In this document: positions 22,192 through 33,345 of the stretch, piece by piece | Layout of the letters: each line of letters begins with the position of its first letter | How positions within the stretch are numbered: position 1 is the first letter of the stretch | Assembly: GCF_004193775.1 (NCBI RefSeq) | Contig: NC_041021.1 | Coordinates: 4,102,001 to 4,166,000, forward strand | Reading direction: 5' to 3' | Length of the DNA: 64,000 nt | Origin: Glycine soja | Lineage: Eukaryota; Streptophyta; Magnoliopsida; Fabales; Fabaceae | The notes under the pieces: model-generated | What the model saw: the letters and a program-made list of their open reading frames with translations, nothing else | Database searches by the model: none | Told to the model about the DNA's origin: nothing | Position numbers and translations under genes: made by a program

Positions 22192-25100
22192 TCTTCGTTT
22201 TTAAGTGTGAAAAGAAAAAAAGGCAGCTATAAGTTTTCATAAATTTTGAAGCATGAGGCATGAAAACCAAAAACACAAGGACGAATCAAGCCATGCAAAA
22301 AGGCAGAAATGACAAAGACAAAATGATGACCAAAAACAAAAAAAACCCATCTATAAGTCTTCATGCATTTTGAACCATGGAAAATATAACACAACGATCA
22401 ACCAAAACAGGCAAAAAAATAGAGCAATTACAAACATGGAAACATAGAAAGCTTTATAAAAAGACATGAATCATATAGAAATGTTGCGAGGAATGAGGGT
22501 ATTATCCTGCTCTTTGTTTGTGGTGATTTTGGAGGTTCTGTGTAGTTGGTGTGGTTGACATTGGGTCTTTAAAGTTTCATTGTGTGTGGAGTCAGGGGTG
22601 GTTTTGTTCTTTGTGTTTTGTTGCAAGGGTAGGCTTATTGTCAAATAGGTTAGGTGTAGAGGAGTTTTCATAGATAATATGGTTATGATTTTAAAGCTCA
22701 GGAACATGTGTTCCTAGGTATGAATCCATAACAGAAAAGTGAACAAATTAGAGAGGTGAAGACAACAAACCTTATGGATGAGTTGTGGCCGAAGTCTGAA
22801 ATTTGGTTGTGTTCTACCCATACGATCCAAATGTGAACCGGAAGAGAAGAGAAGAGAAGAAGAAAGAAAGGAAGAGACACCAAACTCTCATGAGAAAAAG
22901 CGAAAATGAGAGTGGGAAGGAGTAGGAAAAAGAACAAAGGAAATGAGAACTCCATTTCAAAATTTCAAATTTGACGAAGGAAATAAGTTACTTAAAAGTC
23001 TTACCAAACACACTAACCATGAGGAAATTACTTCTTGAACCTGCTATTTTTTACTTTTTACACCCCATAGGAAAGCAAAAAGACCCAAATGAACAAAAAT
23101 GTCCTCATCCTCGTCAGGCACACCACGCATCACCCAAGCACCCCATGTTCTTTCTCTTCTTCCACCTCCCCCTTTGTCATTCTACTATGCTCTTCTATTG
23201 ATGTTTGTGTGCGCCTAAATACCTTTGCCTTTCTGCCACCAGAGGAATATCATAAGTGACATGTAAATCATGGTTTCAGTGTCACAGGTGATAGTTGCGA
23301 AATACCAAAAAATTTCTCCTCCAATAGAGCATTTACAGAAAACAACATGCATTTCAAAATATATTTTTTGAATTATGTTAACATAACTTTGGAAATGCAT
23401 TTCCAGAATGCACGTGTTGTTTTTTGACAACGGATTTCCATAATTATGTTTTTTTTATCTTACGGATTCAAGTACCAAAAAATATATGCAAATAAATAAA
23501 AATACCCATTTTGCCAAAAATATATATGCGACTTCTGTACCTCAAGAGTATGTCAACGAAGAAAAAAGGAGAAATAATGTAGAAAAAAAAATTTTGTCCT
23601 AGGTCAGAGAATAATCTTGCTCTTTATGTGTAGCTGCTGCTGGTCTAAGAAAATTTTACACATAGTGAAAATCGAATATGAGTCCTCCCGCTAACTAGAT
23701 CATTCTCATTCACGTGAACACAAATGATGTGAATCAAAGTCATGTGAATGTAAAAAGGAATTTATAATAAGGGAAGAGCAATTTAGGAATATTTAAAATT
23801 TAAGGGGTGCAAGTAACAAAAGCCTCAAATGAAAAAAAATGAAAAATGTTTCCATTGTGCAAAAATATTTAAAGCGGAATAATATTTCTTGTAATGTTAT
23901 TTTAATAATATTTTTTAAATCTGATTTTCTTAAATATGCATATTAATGTTTTATATTCAAATTATTTACAACCATAGAGACACTTAATGTGTATGGATCA
24001 ATGTAATATGTATAGTTAATTTTTTTTAGGGTGAATCTAAATAATTTTTTTCTACCACCGAAGACAACTATATTAATTGTGATATGACAAATTGACAATT
24101 TCCTTAAAAAAATGATGCAATCTAAATTATATATTTAATTGGTATAATATTAATCATTATTTTTTCTTTATTACAATACAAAGATTGTGATAATTGATTG
24201 ATGAGTGAACAATACATCAACTATGATGGTGTGGTCTAAGGTAGTTGAGTGAGTTCATATTCACTATTTTCCTAATATAGAGGAATTTCTTATTATTGTG
24301 TATTATGATTGTGATATGACACTAACTTCTAAAAGAGATTTTGTTTGAATTTCCTCATGATAACAAATTAATTAGAATAAGTGATGACATATGTTGATTG
24401 TTACTTTAAGGAAAGTAGTTTCGGATGTCATCGAAGGTAGTAGAATATTATTTAACATCTATTACCGTCAACCTATATATGTAAGTGATGATTGTGTTGA
24501 GTACAACTATTTGTAACTTAACGACAACAATAATGTGAGAAATATATTTTTCATATTTTGGGAATTATATTCTAAAGGATTGATTGAGTTACATACTACA
24601 TTGAGTTGATCTCCCAAAGAAATTCCATTTCTAATGCGTAAACCTAGATTTATCGAAGAGATCCTTGTTTTGTGTGCGAAACAATGATGATAACTACCTC
24701 TAATGAAGAAAAATATATGTAGTAATATATTTTTTATGAAATCTTTGTAGAAGTGCTATATTGTGCTTGTTTGTTTTATGAAATATGTGAAGAGATAATT
24801 GTTTCTTACGTTTATATGTGTGTGTTGTTTAATTAAAATGGAGAAATGAAAAGGGGGTATAGCAGTGACAATGGGAAAGGGAAAATGGAGCTAAGGGGTG
24901 TAGGAACACTGAAAAGGGGGGTAATATTTGATTTTTACAATATTTTCAAAAAGTAGGGTTGAAATTGCATTTTAAGGGGTGAGAATAGCAATATCCAAAT
25001 ATGAATTGTTCATAGACTTCGCAGCCAAGATGGATTATATCCATGTGTGGGAGTGTAATATGGAATTGTCCACATGCGCCATATACGTATGCTAAATTTC

Positions 25101-25262
25101 ACTGTCATCCAAATGAAAAATGAGTACAATGGGAAGAGTTGAGGAAAAATACGTGAAAATCAAATTCCCAACATAACGAACCTTGTGGCCTTTCAAACCA
25201 AAACTTAAATATGTTTTTAATGTTTTAAATTTAAGACAATTTTAGTTTTAGTCCTTCAATTA
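22192..25262. other. AT-rich intergenic sequence, no gene supported
   Basis: Short frames occur, such as a hydrophobic one at 22955-22698 on the minus strand, but none resembles a known protein. Purine-rich stretches lie at about 22840-22880. The 34 bases at 24192-24225 recur exactly at 50054-50087. The G-rich text around 24850-24975 ('aaaaggggggtaat') resembles the ends of small DNA elements, but no partner end was found. Confidence 0.4.
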
Positions 25263-26270
25263 AAAAAAGAGTAAATTATCATCGTATCCCCTATGTTTTG
25301 CTCAAATTACATCCGATATCTCTCCCTATTTTACATTATTTGTATCCTCTTTTGTTAACGTTGTTAACTAACGTCAATTGAAATATGTGAGCAGATGAAA
25401 TTGCCCTAACATCTTTGTTACACTCACATCCCCTGTTTTTTTTTCAAGTTGCACCTGATACTCCTCCTTTTTTTTACATTACTTTTACCCCCGTTTTGTT
25501 AACGTCGTTAACTAACGTCAATTGAAATGTGTGGGTAGAAAAAATTGTCCTAACATCTTTGTTAAATACTCAATAACAAATTAACAATTGACCCTGTGAA
25601 TGGACCTTTCTTAAGGTAATGACAATTTTTCTAAATATTTGACTCTTACTTCATTGTTGCTAACACTTCAAGAAGATGCAACTCTTGACTGAGGCATTAT
25701 ATCAAACACCTAGCCATAAAAATAAATATTTCAAAGAAAGGAGTTAAAAACACAAATGCAGGAGCAAAACACTAAAATTTGAAATAAAGGACCATATTCA
25801 ATCAATAGGCATTGTTGGGAACACGTCCCACAAAAATGCAGCAATCAAACAACTCGACACGCACCAAAAAAAAAATTGAACTAAGAAGAAAAAGAAGAAG
25901 GAAGGGTGTTAACGCATATGTACCAGTAAGGTGAGTTTACGTCCAACAAAAAGTTGGGTTCACATCCAACTAGAGAAAAAAAAAAGGAAAAGTGTTAAAA
26001 TATTTTCAAGTTGAAAATGATACCATGTTTTTTATGGAATTAAGAGGAAGAATGTAAGGGTATTTTAGACATAAATTTTCATTAAAAGTCATGTGACCAG
26101 CATGTGTCTATTTTTTGTTAAATTATTGAATGATGTTTAGGAGGAATGAATGTGGATGTAATGTGAACTAAACAATTAAAAGATTTATTTTGTAGTGTGC
26201 AAAAAAGGGGGTTGTCGGATGCAATTTGGATAAAACACAAGGGGTGTGAGTGTGAAGAAAAAGAGTAAGA
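25263..26270. mobile_element. Small DNA element (MITE-like) with long inverted ends
   Basis: Left arm at about 25264-25320 ('atcccctatgttttgctcaa', 'attacatccgatat') and right arm at about 26205-26265 ('gtcggatgcaatttggata', 'acacaaggggtgtgagtg') are inverted versions of each other. The left side also holds a 144-bp direct duplication ('gttaacg...gttaactaacgtcaattg' at 25354 and 25498). No coding capacity. Probably a non-autonomous terminal-inverted-repeat transposon; superfamily not determined, and a flanking duplication was not confirmed. Confidence 0.5.
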
Positions 26271-26277
26271 AACACAA

Positions 26278-27171
26278 TCCTTTATCACTACACCTAAGGA
26301 TTCATTTGAATATTTGGTATAAAATACAGTATTAATATAGATTTTATGCAAAAATAGTTCAAAAACTCAAACTTTATTTTTTTTAATTTATTATATTTTA
26401 AAATATAATATATAAGATTAAATTCTATTTTCGAATAAGTTAGAATATATATACTTATATAAGTTTTATTTTAATTTTATATGTTATATGTTTATAATCT
26501 TATATATTTTCTTATCACATTATTCAAAACTTATTTTATACAGTAAAGATATAATATAAATTTTATCTTTAATGTATACTTTTTTATATAAATTATAATT
26601 TCATAAAATGATAATATTTTATTATCTTTTAAAGTATTTATATATGTGATTCAATGACAATATTTTTTTTACCTATATTAAAATATTCTTATTATTTATT
26701 ATAATAGTATTTTTTATATTTAACTTTTATTTAATTAAGGTATGTAATTTTTTAAAAGAATTAAATTATATAGTAAAGATATGTAATTAAATAAAATTAC
26801 AGTATTTTTTATTTTTAAAAATATTTATGTATGGAATTTATTGATAGTATTTTTTATTTATATTACAATAAATAACATGAATATCTTAATATAGATAAAA
26901 AATAGTGTCCTTGACTCACAACTATTATTTTAAAAGATAAATATAATATAAAAAATAAAAATAAAAATTATATAAATAAACATATTTTAATTCATGTAAA
27001 AATAGAATTTAATCTTATATATTATATTTTAAAAGATAATATATGAGATTATAAACACATAATAAATTAAAAAAATTAATTTTAAATTATTTTCGCATAA
27101 AATTAAACTTATACTAATATTATATTTTGTACTAAATATTTAAATGAGTATTTTAGTGTAGAGATAAAAGA
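26278..27171. mobile_element. AT-rich foldback element of about 0.9 kb
   Basis: Ends read 'ttatcactacacctaagg' on the left and the inverse, '...ttagtgtagagataa', on the right. Inversion continues inward for well over 100 bases on each side ('catttgaatatttggtat' versus 'actaaatatttaaatgag', and 'aagattaaattctatttt' versus 'aatagaatttaatctta'). The centre is also AT-rich and partly self-complementary. No coding sequence. Confidence 0.55.
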
Positions 27172-27198
27172 GTGTGTCTCATTCCAAAAATCATGATT

Positions 27199-27449
27199 CT
27201 ACTTCTTTCTCACAACCAGACAAACCCCAAATAACATTAAACTAAGAAAAAGATGAACAACAATCAAGGGGAGACTAGGCCAAAACCCAAGGGGAGAGCT
27301 AACAAAACCTGTAGAAAGAAAGAAAAACTTTATTCCTAAAGAAATTTGTCCTAACAAAAAAAAGGGACTCCCACCAAGATAAACTATCATGGGAAGATAT
27401 CCGAGAGTTAACAAGTTTATATGTACAATAGTTACCCTTCTCTCTCTCT

Positions 27450-27507
<58 letters not shown>

Positions 27508-27960
27508 GAGAGAAAAACAAAAAGACTATAAATTTACAAAAGGTCATACAGTTATTCCATCTACTACGAGGCTCCAAGGGACCAACAAAGAGTTGCTAAA
27601 AGCTTGGATGACAAGGGAGAAGTCACACTCAAGTCAGAGGTTGGGCCAACCACGATTTTGAGCCACTTCCAGTGCTAAAACAACAACAGAGACTTTAGTA
27701 AAATATGCATTCTGAATGCCCATGTAAGATGATAAACAACCCAAAAAAAAAATCCCATGTAGTCTGCACCATAAGCAACATGCCCAGGAGAGCCTTTAGT
27801 AGAGCCATCAATATTGCACTTAACTATGACAAAGCGATGAGGAATCTAGGAAACTGATAGCAACACCAACATACCCACAAGAGAGGACATCACAGAGGCC
27901 TAAGTTAGCAGTAGGCCCAAGAGGCACACCAGTATACCAGCATGCTTTAGGGACTACGAG
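27199..27960 (-). pseudogene. LINE (L1-like) 3' remnant with RNase H-like coding
   Basis: Minus-strand text gives VKCNIDGSTKGSPGHVAYGA (about 27840-27760), the hallmark start of the RNase H-type domain in plant L1 retrotransposons and related proteins. It is followed by SLVIQAFSNSLLVPW (about 27640-27590) and a C-terminal hydrophobic stretch at 27414-27199. The domain degrades RNA in RNA/DNA hybrids during reverse transcription. Frames are broken by stops, and a long (AT)n tract (27451-27500) interrupts it. Reverse transcriptase and endonuclease parts are absent. Confidence 0.6.
27451..27500. repeat. (AT)n microsatellite
   Basis: Pure AT dinucleotide tract after a short (TC)n run. It inserts a spurious IYIYIY peptide in one frame. 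Confidence 0.97.
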
Positions 27961-28056
27961 TAATAAGGCATTTAGCAAATTCTAGAACAGCTAGTATGTT
28001 TGTTAGCTATAAGACAATGTTTGTTAGTAATGGAATAGTGGTTAGTATTGCGGTAG

Positions 28057-28239
28057 TGGAGCACAAATTTGAATCTTTTTAATTTTGATATTGTGCTTGC
28101 TAAATTCCGCAACCTATATAATCATGATAATATCAATAATATGGATATGAATGTTCCAGTATACTTATCTTTATTAGGAGGCTACCTTGACCTCGAATTC
28201 AATTCATTTTTCGAAGCTTCTATTCCTCTACTCATATCA
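28057..28239 (+). repeat. 5' terminal repeat of the chromovirus
   Basis: TGGAGCACAAATT to ACTCATATCA, with TG...CA ends. It matches 32398-32580 with scattered substitutions ('gatattgtgc' versus 'gatactgtgc', 'tatacttatc' versus 'tatacgcatc'). The text immediately after, 'ttctggtccgacctgtcg', leads into gag. Confidence 0.8.
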
Positions 28240-28256
28240 TTCTGGTCCGACCTGTC

Positions 28257-28760
28257 GTGGCTGAACATGGAACCCGAAAAACAATAATCGACAGACTCGA
28301 AGAGGCTTTATCTCGTCTCACCATCCATCATGAGTCCCTCGCGGCTCAACACTCTAACCTCGCCTCCGATTATCAGGCAACCCCTGAGGAAGAATGCATC
28401 ACACTAGCGTCCTTTTACCTCGACGGATCTGCCCTCAGCTGGTTTCAATGGTCATACCGCAATGGCTTCATCTCCACTTGGCCGGGATTCTTACAGGCGC
28501 TAGAGACCCGCTTTCCGCCGACATACTATGAAGACCCAAAAAGAGTTCTGTTTAAGTTGACGCAATGCGGTTCGATCAATGATTACTTGACTGAATTCGA
28601 ACGTTTGGCCAACCAAATCATCGGACTGCCCCCACCGTTCCTCCTTAGCTGCTTCATTTCTGGCTTGTCACCGGAAATTCACCGCGAAGTCCTCGCCCTA
28701 CAGCCCATCTCCCTCCCACAAGCCACCGCCCTAGCCAAACTCCAGGAAGACAAAATCTAG
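28257..28760 (+). pseudogene. Chromovirus gag (capsid) fragment
   Basis: A 167-residue frame starts MAEHGTRKTIIDRLEEAL. From about residue 47 it follows the retrotransposon gag fold: ITLASFYLDGSALSWFQW, then FLQALETRFPP, KLTQCGSINDYLTEFERL and LLSCFISGLSPEI. The stretch expected between the N-terminal coil and 'ATPEEE' (the PPKLxLPxFDG segment) is missing, so an internal deletion joins residues about 41-42. Gag assembles the cytoplasmic particle. A stop at 28758-28760 ends it before the linker to the zinc knuckle. Confidence 0.85.
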
Positions 28761-28888
28761 GATAGACGCTGAATTTTCAAACCACCCCAACCAAACCAAC
28801 CCCTCAACCATTAACCAAAACCCAACCACCCATTCCCCTTCCCCTACCCAATCCCTGACAGCCCTTCATCCATCGCACCCTTGAAGAA

Positions 28889-29533
28889 ATGGCTCTCCAC
28901 CGTGAAAAGGGGTTCTGCTATAATTGTGATGAAAAATGGAATTCATCACACAAATGCCACGACCATTTCCTCCTCCTCATCACCGACATCGAGGAAACCC
29001 AAATAGCCCCAACCCACCTCACGAACCCGGACCCCAACCCTAACCCACCCGACCCCGACCCCGACCCAGACAACCCCACCCCTACAATCAGCTTGCATGC
29101 CCTTTCGGGTATCTCAGCACCCGCCACCTTCCGCCTTTACGGCTTCATCGGCTCAAACCGCCTCACCATCCTCATTGACAGTGGCAGCACCCACAACTTC
29201 ATCCAACCATGAGTCGCCAAGTACCTAGCCCTTCCCCTACACGATACACCCCTGTTACGGGTCATGGTAGGCAATGACTCCATCCTGGAATGCCGTCAAC
29301 GCTGTGACGCCATTGTCTTATCCCTCCAGAACCACAAATTCTCAGTCACCCTTCACTTATTGCCAATTAGCGGTGCTGATATTGTATTGGGCGTGGACGG
29401 GCTAAAACAATTGGGACCGGTGGTTACTGATTACACCACCTTAACTATGAAGTTCCACCATTTGGGCTTGCTGGCCGAGCTTCACACGGATGTTCCGATT
29501 GGGCCATTACCGTCCTTACCCAAACACCTCTGA
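28889..29533 (+). pseudogene. Chromovirus zinc knuckle and aspartic protease
   Basis: The frame from 28889 holds a knuckle-like CYNCDEKWNSSHKC (nucleocapsid RNA binding), a proline/aspartate-rich spacer (PDPDPDPD) and the protease core LIDSGSTHNF with the catalytic Asp-Ser-Gly. A TGA at 29210-29212 breaks it right after the active site. The same frame then continues to 29533 with GADIVLGVDGLKQLG, the usual C-terminal protease motif, and a second TGA. The protease matures Gag-Pol. Confidence 0.82.
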
Positions 29534-29536
29534 CAC

Positions 29537-30622
29537 TTGATCCACACTGGATCCACATCATCCTTGTTCCACCTCGCCATTCAGCCCATTTCCTCCTCCA
29601 CCCTGACCCCTGCAACACCACACCCCATCCCAGACATCCAACACCTACTTACCAAATATGACCCTATCTTCCTCACCCCGTCCTCCTTACCACCACCTCA
29701 CCAAATCATCCACCATATCACCTTTCCACCACACTTAGACCCCATGAATGTCAGACCGTACTTTTACCCCTATTCCCAAAAGGCCAAAATAGAAAAGCAA
29801 ATTACGGAGCTCTTGAAGTCCGGACTGATCCGAGTCAACCACAACCCCTTCTCCTCGCCGGTCCTCTTTGTAAAGAAGAAAGATGGTTGTTGGCGAATGT
29901 GCATAGACTACCGCGCCTTAAACTGCATCACAATCTGCAATCGCTTCCCCATGCCAACTATTGATGAGTTGTTGGATGATCTAGGGATGGCTTCTTGGTT
30001 CACTAAACTCGACTTACGAAAGAGTTTCCACCAGATTCTAATGGCGGAGGATGACATTCCAAAGAGAGCTTTTAGAATGCATCACGACCATTATGAATGC
30101 CATGTTATGTCGTTTGGCCTGTGTAACACGCCATCAACTTTTCAAGCTACAATGAACTCGGTGCTTCGACCCTTCTTGCATCAATTTGTCGCAGTGTTTT
30201 TTGACGATATCCTCGTCTTCAATGACTCCCTGGCCACCCACATTGAACACCTCGACACAATGCTCAACACTTTGTTGCAAAGCAAATTGTATTTAAAGCG
30301 TTCCAAATGCTATTTTGCCGAGAGACACTTGGAATACTTGGGTCACGTAATCTCCGGTGACGACATCGCACCAGAGCAATCCAAAATAGCAGCCATGGTA
30401 ACTTGGCCAACACCTACATCCGCAAAGGACATTCAAGGCTTCCTAGGGCTCACCGGTTTCTTTCGGCATTTCATAAAGGGCTATGCCTCCTTGGCCGCCT
30501 CTCTCACAACTCTCATGTGCCGCGACCAATTCAAATGGTCCCCCGAATCCCAGCTAGCTTTTGACGCATTAAAATCTGCCATGACACAAGCACCAGTACT
30601 AATTCCCCCAGATTTCTCATAA
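29537..30622 (+). pseudogene. Chromovirus reverse transcriptase
   Basis: A 361-residue frame. RT motifs in order: VRPYFYPYSQKAKIEKQI, LFVKKKDGCWRMCIDYRALN, LDLRKSFHQI (first catalytic Asp), MSFGLCNTPSTFQATMN, FFDDILVFN (catalytic Asp pair), HLEYLGHVIS and GFLGLTGFFRHFIKGYA. These are the standard Ty3 fingers/palm/connection blocks, so the polymerase core is intact in sequence. It copies element RNA into DNA. It follows the protease in the same frame but is separated from it by two stops, and ends at TAA 30620-30622 on entering RNase H. Confidence 0.92.
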
Positions 30623-31278
30623 CCTTTTGAGATAGAGACTAACGCGTTAGGCACGACTATGGGCGCAATGTTGATGCAACACAGACGACTTATCGCTTTC
30701 TTCAGTAAGCAGTTCACTCCAAAGTTGCAACGAGCTTCTACATACGTTTGTGAGCTACACTCGGTGACTATGGCAGTAAGAAAGTGGCGACCATACCTTC
30801 TTGGCCACAAATTCATGATTTTCACAGACCATTGAAGCCTAAAGGAATTGATGACCCAAATAATTCAGACGCCGGAGCAGCAGTATTACTTGGCCAAACT
30901 TCTGGGTACGAGTACACCATCAAGTATAAGAGCGGATCCTTGAATATTGTTGCAGATGCCCTTTCACGTATCAAACATCTGGCAGATTCTTCCATGTTTA
31001 TTATATCAGTCCTTCAATTCGAATTCATGGACCAACTCCGGCAGCACCTGCAAGCTAGTTCTATGTTTCAGGATAAATGGTCTGTGATCTCCTCTAACCC
31101 AGCCGCTTACCCCGACTACAAATTGCAGGATCAGTTGATTTTACACAAGGGTAGCATTTGGCTTAATGACGATAATCCTTTTCGCACTGCCCTTTTAACG
31201 GAGTTTCATTCGACTCCCCTCGGCGATCACCTCGGCGTTGCCAAAACCACACATTGCCTCCAAGCAAATTTCACATAG
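30623..31278 (+). pseudogene. Chromovirus RNase H and integrase zinc-binding part
   Basis: After the stop the frame continues PFEIETNALGTTMGAML...IAFFSKQ...YLLGHKFMIFTDH and then TGA (about 30832), the Ty3 RNase H. A frameshift near 30890-30905 moves to a second frame with YEYTIKYKSGSLNIVADALSR (end of RNase H), then the integrase H-H part EFHSTPLGDHLG. A TAG at 31276-31278 ends this piece. RNase H removes template RNA. Confidence 0.85.
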
Positions 31279-32250
31279 GAGCATTTCCGGCAGGACGTCA
31301 AATCCTTCATCAAGAATTGCCAAATATGCCAACAAGTTAAGTATGATACTCGCAAGCCGGCAGGTTTACTACAACCTCTGCCCCTTCCATCAAGCATTTG
31401 GGAAGATCTTTTCCTCGTCTTCATCACCGGCCTACCCAGCTCACAAGGTTACACAGTGATTATGGTCGTCGCCGACCATTTTTCAAAGGGGGTCCACTTC
31501 GCCGCCCTGGGGTCCCACTTTACCGCATTTAAGGTGGCCACTCTATTCCTCGACACAATCTGCAAACATCACGACCTTCCCCGGAGTTTGGTGTCCAACC
31601 GAGACCCCATTTTTCTCAGCAACTTTTGGCACGAATTATTCCGGATGAGTAGCACCTCGCTGCGCATGAGCACCACCTACCATCCATAAACCAATGGTCA
31701 TACAGAGGTCATCAATCCTGTTCTCGAGCAGTACCTTCGTTCGTTCGTGCACCATCGCCCAACAGACTGGTTCAATTTTTTGCCATTAGCAGAATGGTCC
31801 TACAACACCTCCCTCCATTCAAGCATAGGCCTCACGTCATTCAAAGTAATTTACGGAAAGCCCCCACCAGCCCTCCCACACTACATCATGGGCTTTTACA
31901 CCAATGAAGTAGTAGATTCTATTCTCACTTCCAGGACTGCAATCCACGATAAGCTAAAAGCCAGTTTGTTTAAAGCTCAGACCACCATGAAAACATTTGC
32001 AGATGTTAAGCGTCGTCCAGACAACTTTGAAGTCAAGCAATGGGCCTACGTGAAACTCCGGCCATATCGCCAATCTTCGGTCTCAGGTACCACTCATCAC
32101 AAGCTCGCCAAATCCTACTTTGGCCCTTTCGAAATTATCGAGTGTGTTGGACACGTTGCTTACCGTCTTCGCCTGCCAACCACATCACGAATCCATCCAG
32201 TATTTCACTGTTCCATGCTCCACCATTACCACGATCCAACACCTCTATAG
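31279..32250 (+). pseudogene. Chromovirus integrase
   Basis: The frame continues with CQICQQVK (second half of the HHCC zinc site), then the core: VIMVVADHFSKG (first catalytic Asp), LVSNRDPIFLSNFWHELF (second Asp, in NRD where SDRD is usual), TNGHTEVINPVLEQYLR (catalytic Glu). A TAA at 31687-31689 lies just before the Glu block. It then gives LPLAEWSYNTSLHSS and the C-terminal GPFEIIECVGHVAYRLRLP...IHPVFHCSMLHHY. The enzyme inserts element DNA into the genome. Confidence 0.88.
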
Positions 32251-32397
32251 GCCTCATCACTCCCTGCGCTTGCCCATAACAATCACCCACTTTTGGAACC
32301 TTTGGCAATTCTGGCTCACCAGCTCGACAGGTCTACCACGCCACTAACCCCAATGGTCCTGGTGCAATGGAAGGGATTACCCCCAAAGGATAGATAG
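32251..32397 (+). pseudogene. Truncated chromodomain end of integrase
   Basis: After the stop at 32250, the same frame gives a linker and then MVLVQWKGLPPKDR, the start of a chromodomain (VLVQWKGLP..D.TWE). It is cut at the 3' terminal repeat before the conserved TWE. Chromodomains guide integration into chromatin marked with histone methylation. Confidence 0.75.
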
Positions 32398-32580
32398 TGG
32401 AGCACAAATTCAAATCTTTGTAATTTTGATACTGTGCTTGCTAAATTCCGCAGCCTATATAATCATGATAATATCAATAATATGGATATGAATGTTCCAG
32501 TATACGCATCTTTATTAGGAGGCTACCTTGACCTCGAATTCAAGGCATTTTCTGAAGCTTCTATTCCTCTGCTCATATTA
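32398..32580 (+). repeat. 3' terminal repeat of the chromovirus
   Basis: Direct repeat of 28057-28239, ending ...GCTCATATTA where the left copy has ACTCATATCA. The right flank 'gaaacctcc' does not match the left flank. Confidence 0.8.
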
Positions 32581-33312
32581 GAAACCTCCTAAATCAATTT
32601 ATCACATGATAACTAAAAAGAGTAATTAATTAAAATTTAAGGATTAAAATAATATTTTTAAATTTCATAAATTAAAAAATACACATTCTAAATTCAGAAA
32701 CTAAAACATTTGTTAGACAATATCTTTGACTCGTCATATTGACATGGTCAGATTTACAAACTAATTACCTGGTTCAAGTATTTTGAATCATTTTCTATAA
32801 TATTTGTAATTTTTTTAATAGACAATTTAAACCTTTTTTTTTGTTTTTCTTTATATTTTTCACACACCAACACTGATCATTCTAAATATATTTAATCATA
32901 AGCTTTTTTTGTAAGCAAATATAATTTTATTAGAAAGAGTACTTAAATTAAGTATAAGTTTACGAAGTAACTAAAAGCACCTAAACGACAGTACACAACA
33001 ATAAACACCAAAACCTTCTAACAACAGTTGTGTCTAATCGTATTCTCCTCGGCTGATTGTTTTTGAATTTGAATCCCGCATCCTAAGCTTTAGTTAATTC
33101 AACCTAATTGTCCAAATAAAACTCATAAAAGACAAGAATTACTGTCCAACTTTAATATTCATCAAACACGCGCGCTATTATTTTTAATAACTAAACTAAA
33201 ATCAGGTTGTAAACTTGTATTCATTGGGGTCATCAGGTTTTGTACAACTTTATTTATTTTATTTAGAAATATTTAAAAAAAATAAAATAACATTTAAAAT
33301 AAAACTTAATAT

Positions 33313-33345
<33 letters not shown>

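Larger units (their letters stand above)
28057..32580 (+). mobile_element. Decayed Ty3 chromovirus with short direct terminal repeats
   Basis: Order on the plus strand is LTR-like repeat (28057-28239), gag, zinc knuckle, protease, RT, RNase H, integrase, clipped chromodomain, LTR-like repeat (32398-32580). This order and the chromodomain mark a chromovirus. Several in-frame stops and a frameshift make it inactive. Base composition is clearly richer in GC than the flanks. The repeats are only about 183 bp, short for this group. No matching 5-bp flanks were found (ggtag at left, gaaac at right). Confidence 0.85.

Noticed and set aside
22471..22955. Hydrophobic minus-strand frames, one resembling a signal peptide (MEFSFPLFFFLLLP)
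   Set aside because: The hydrophobic run comes from purine-rich 'gaagagaagagaag' sequence; no conserved protein part follows.
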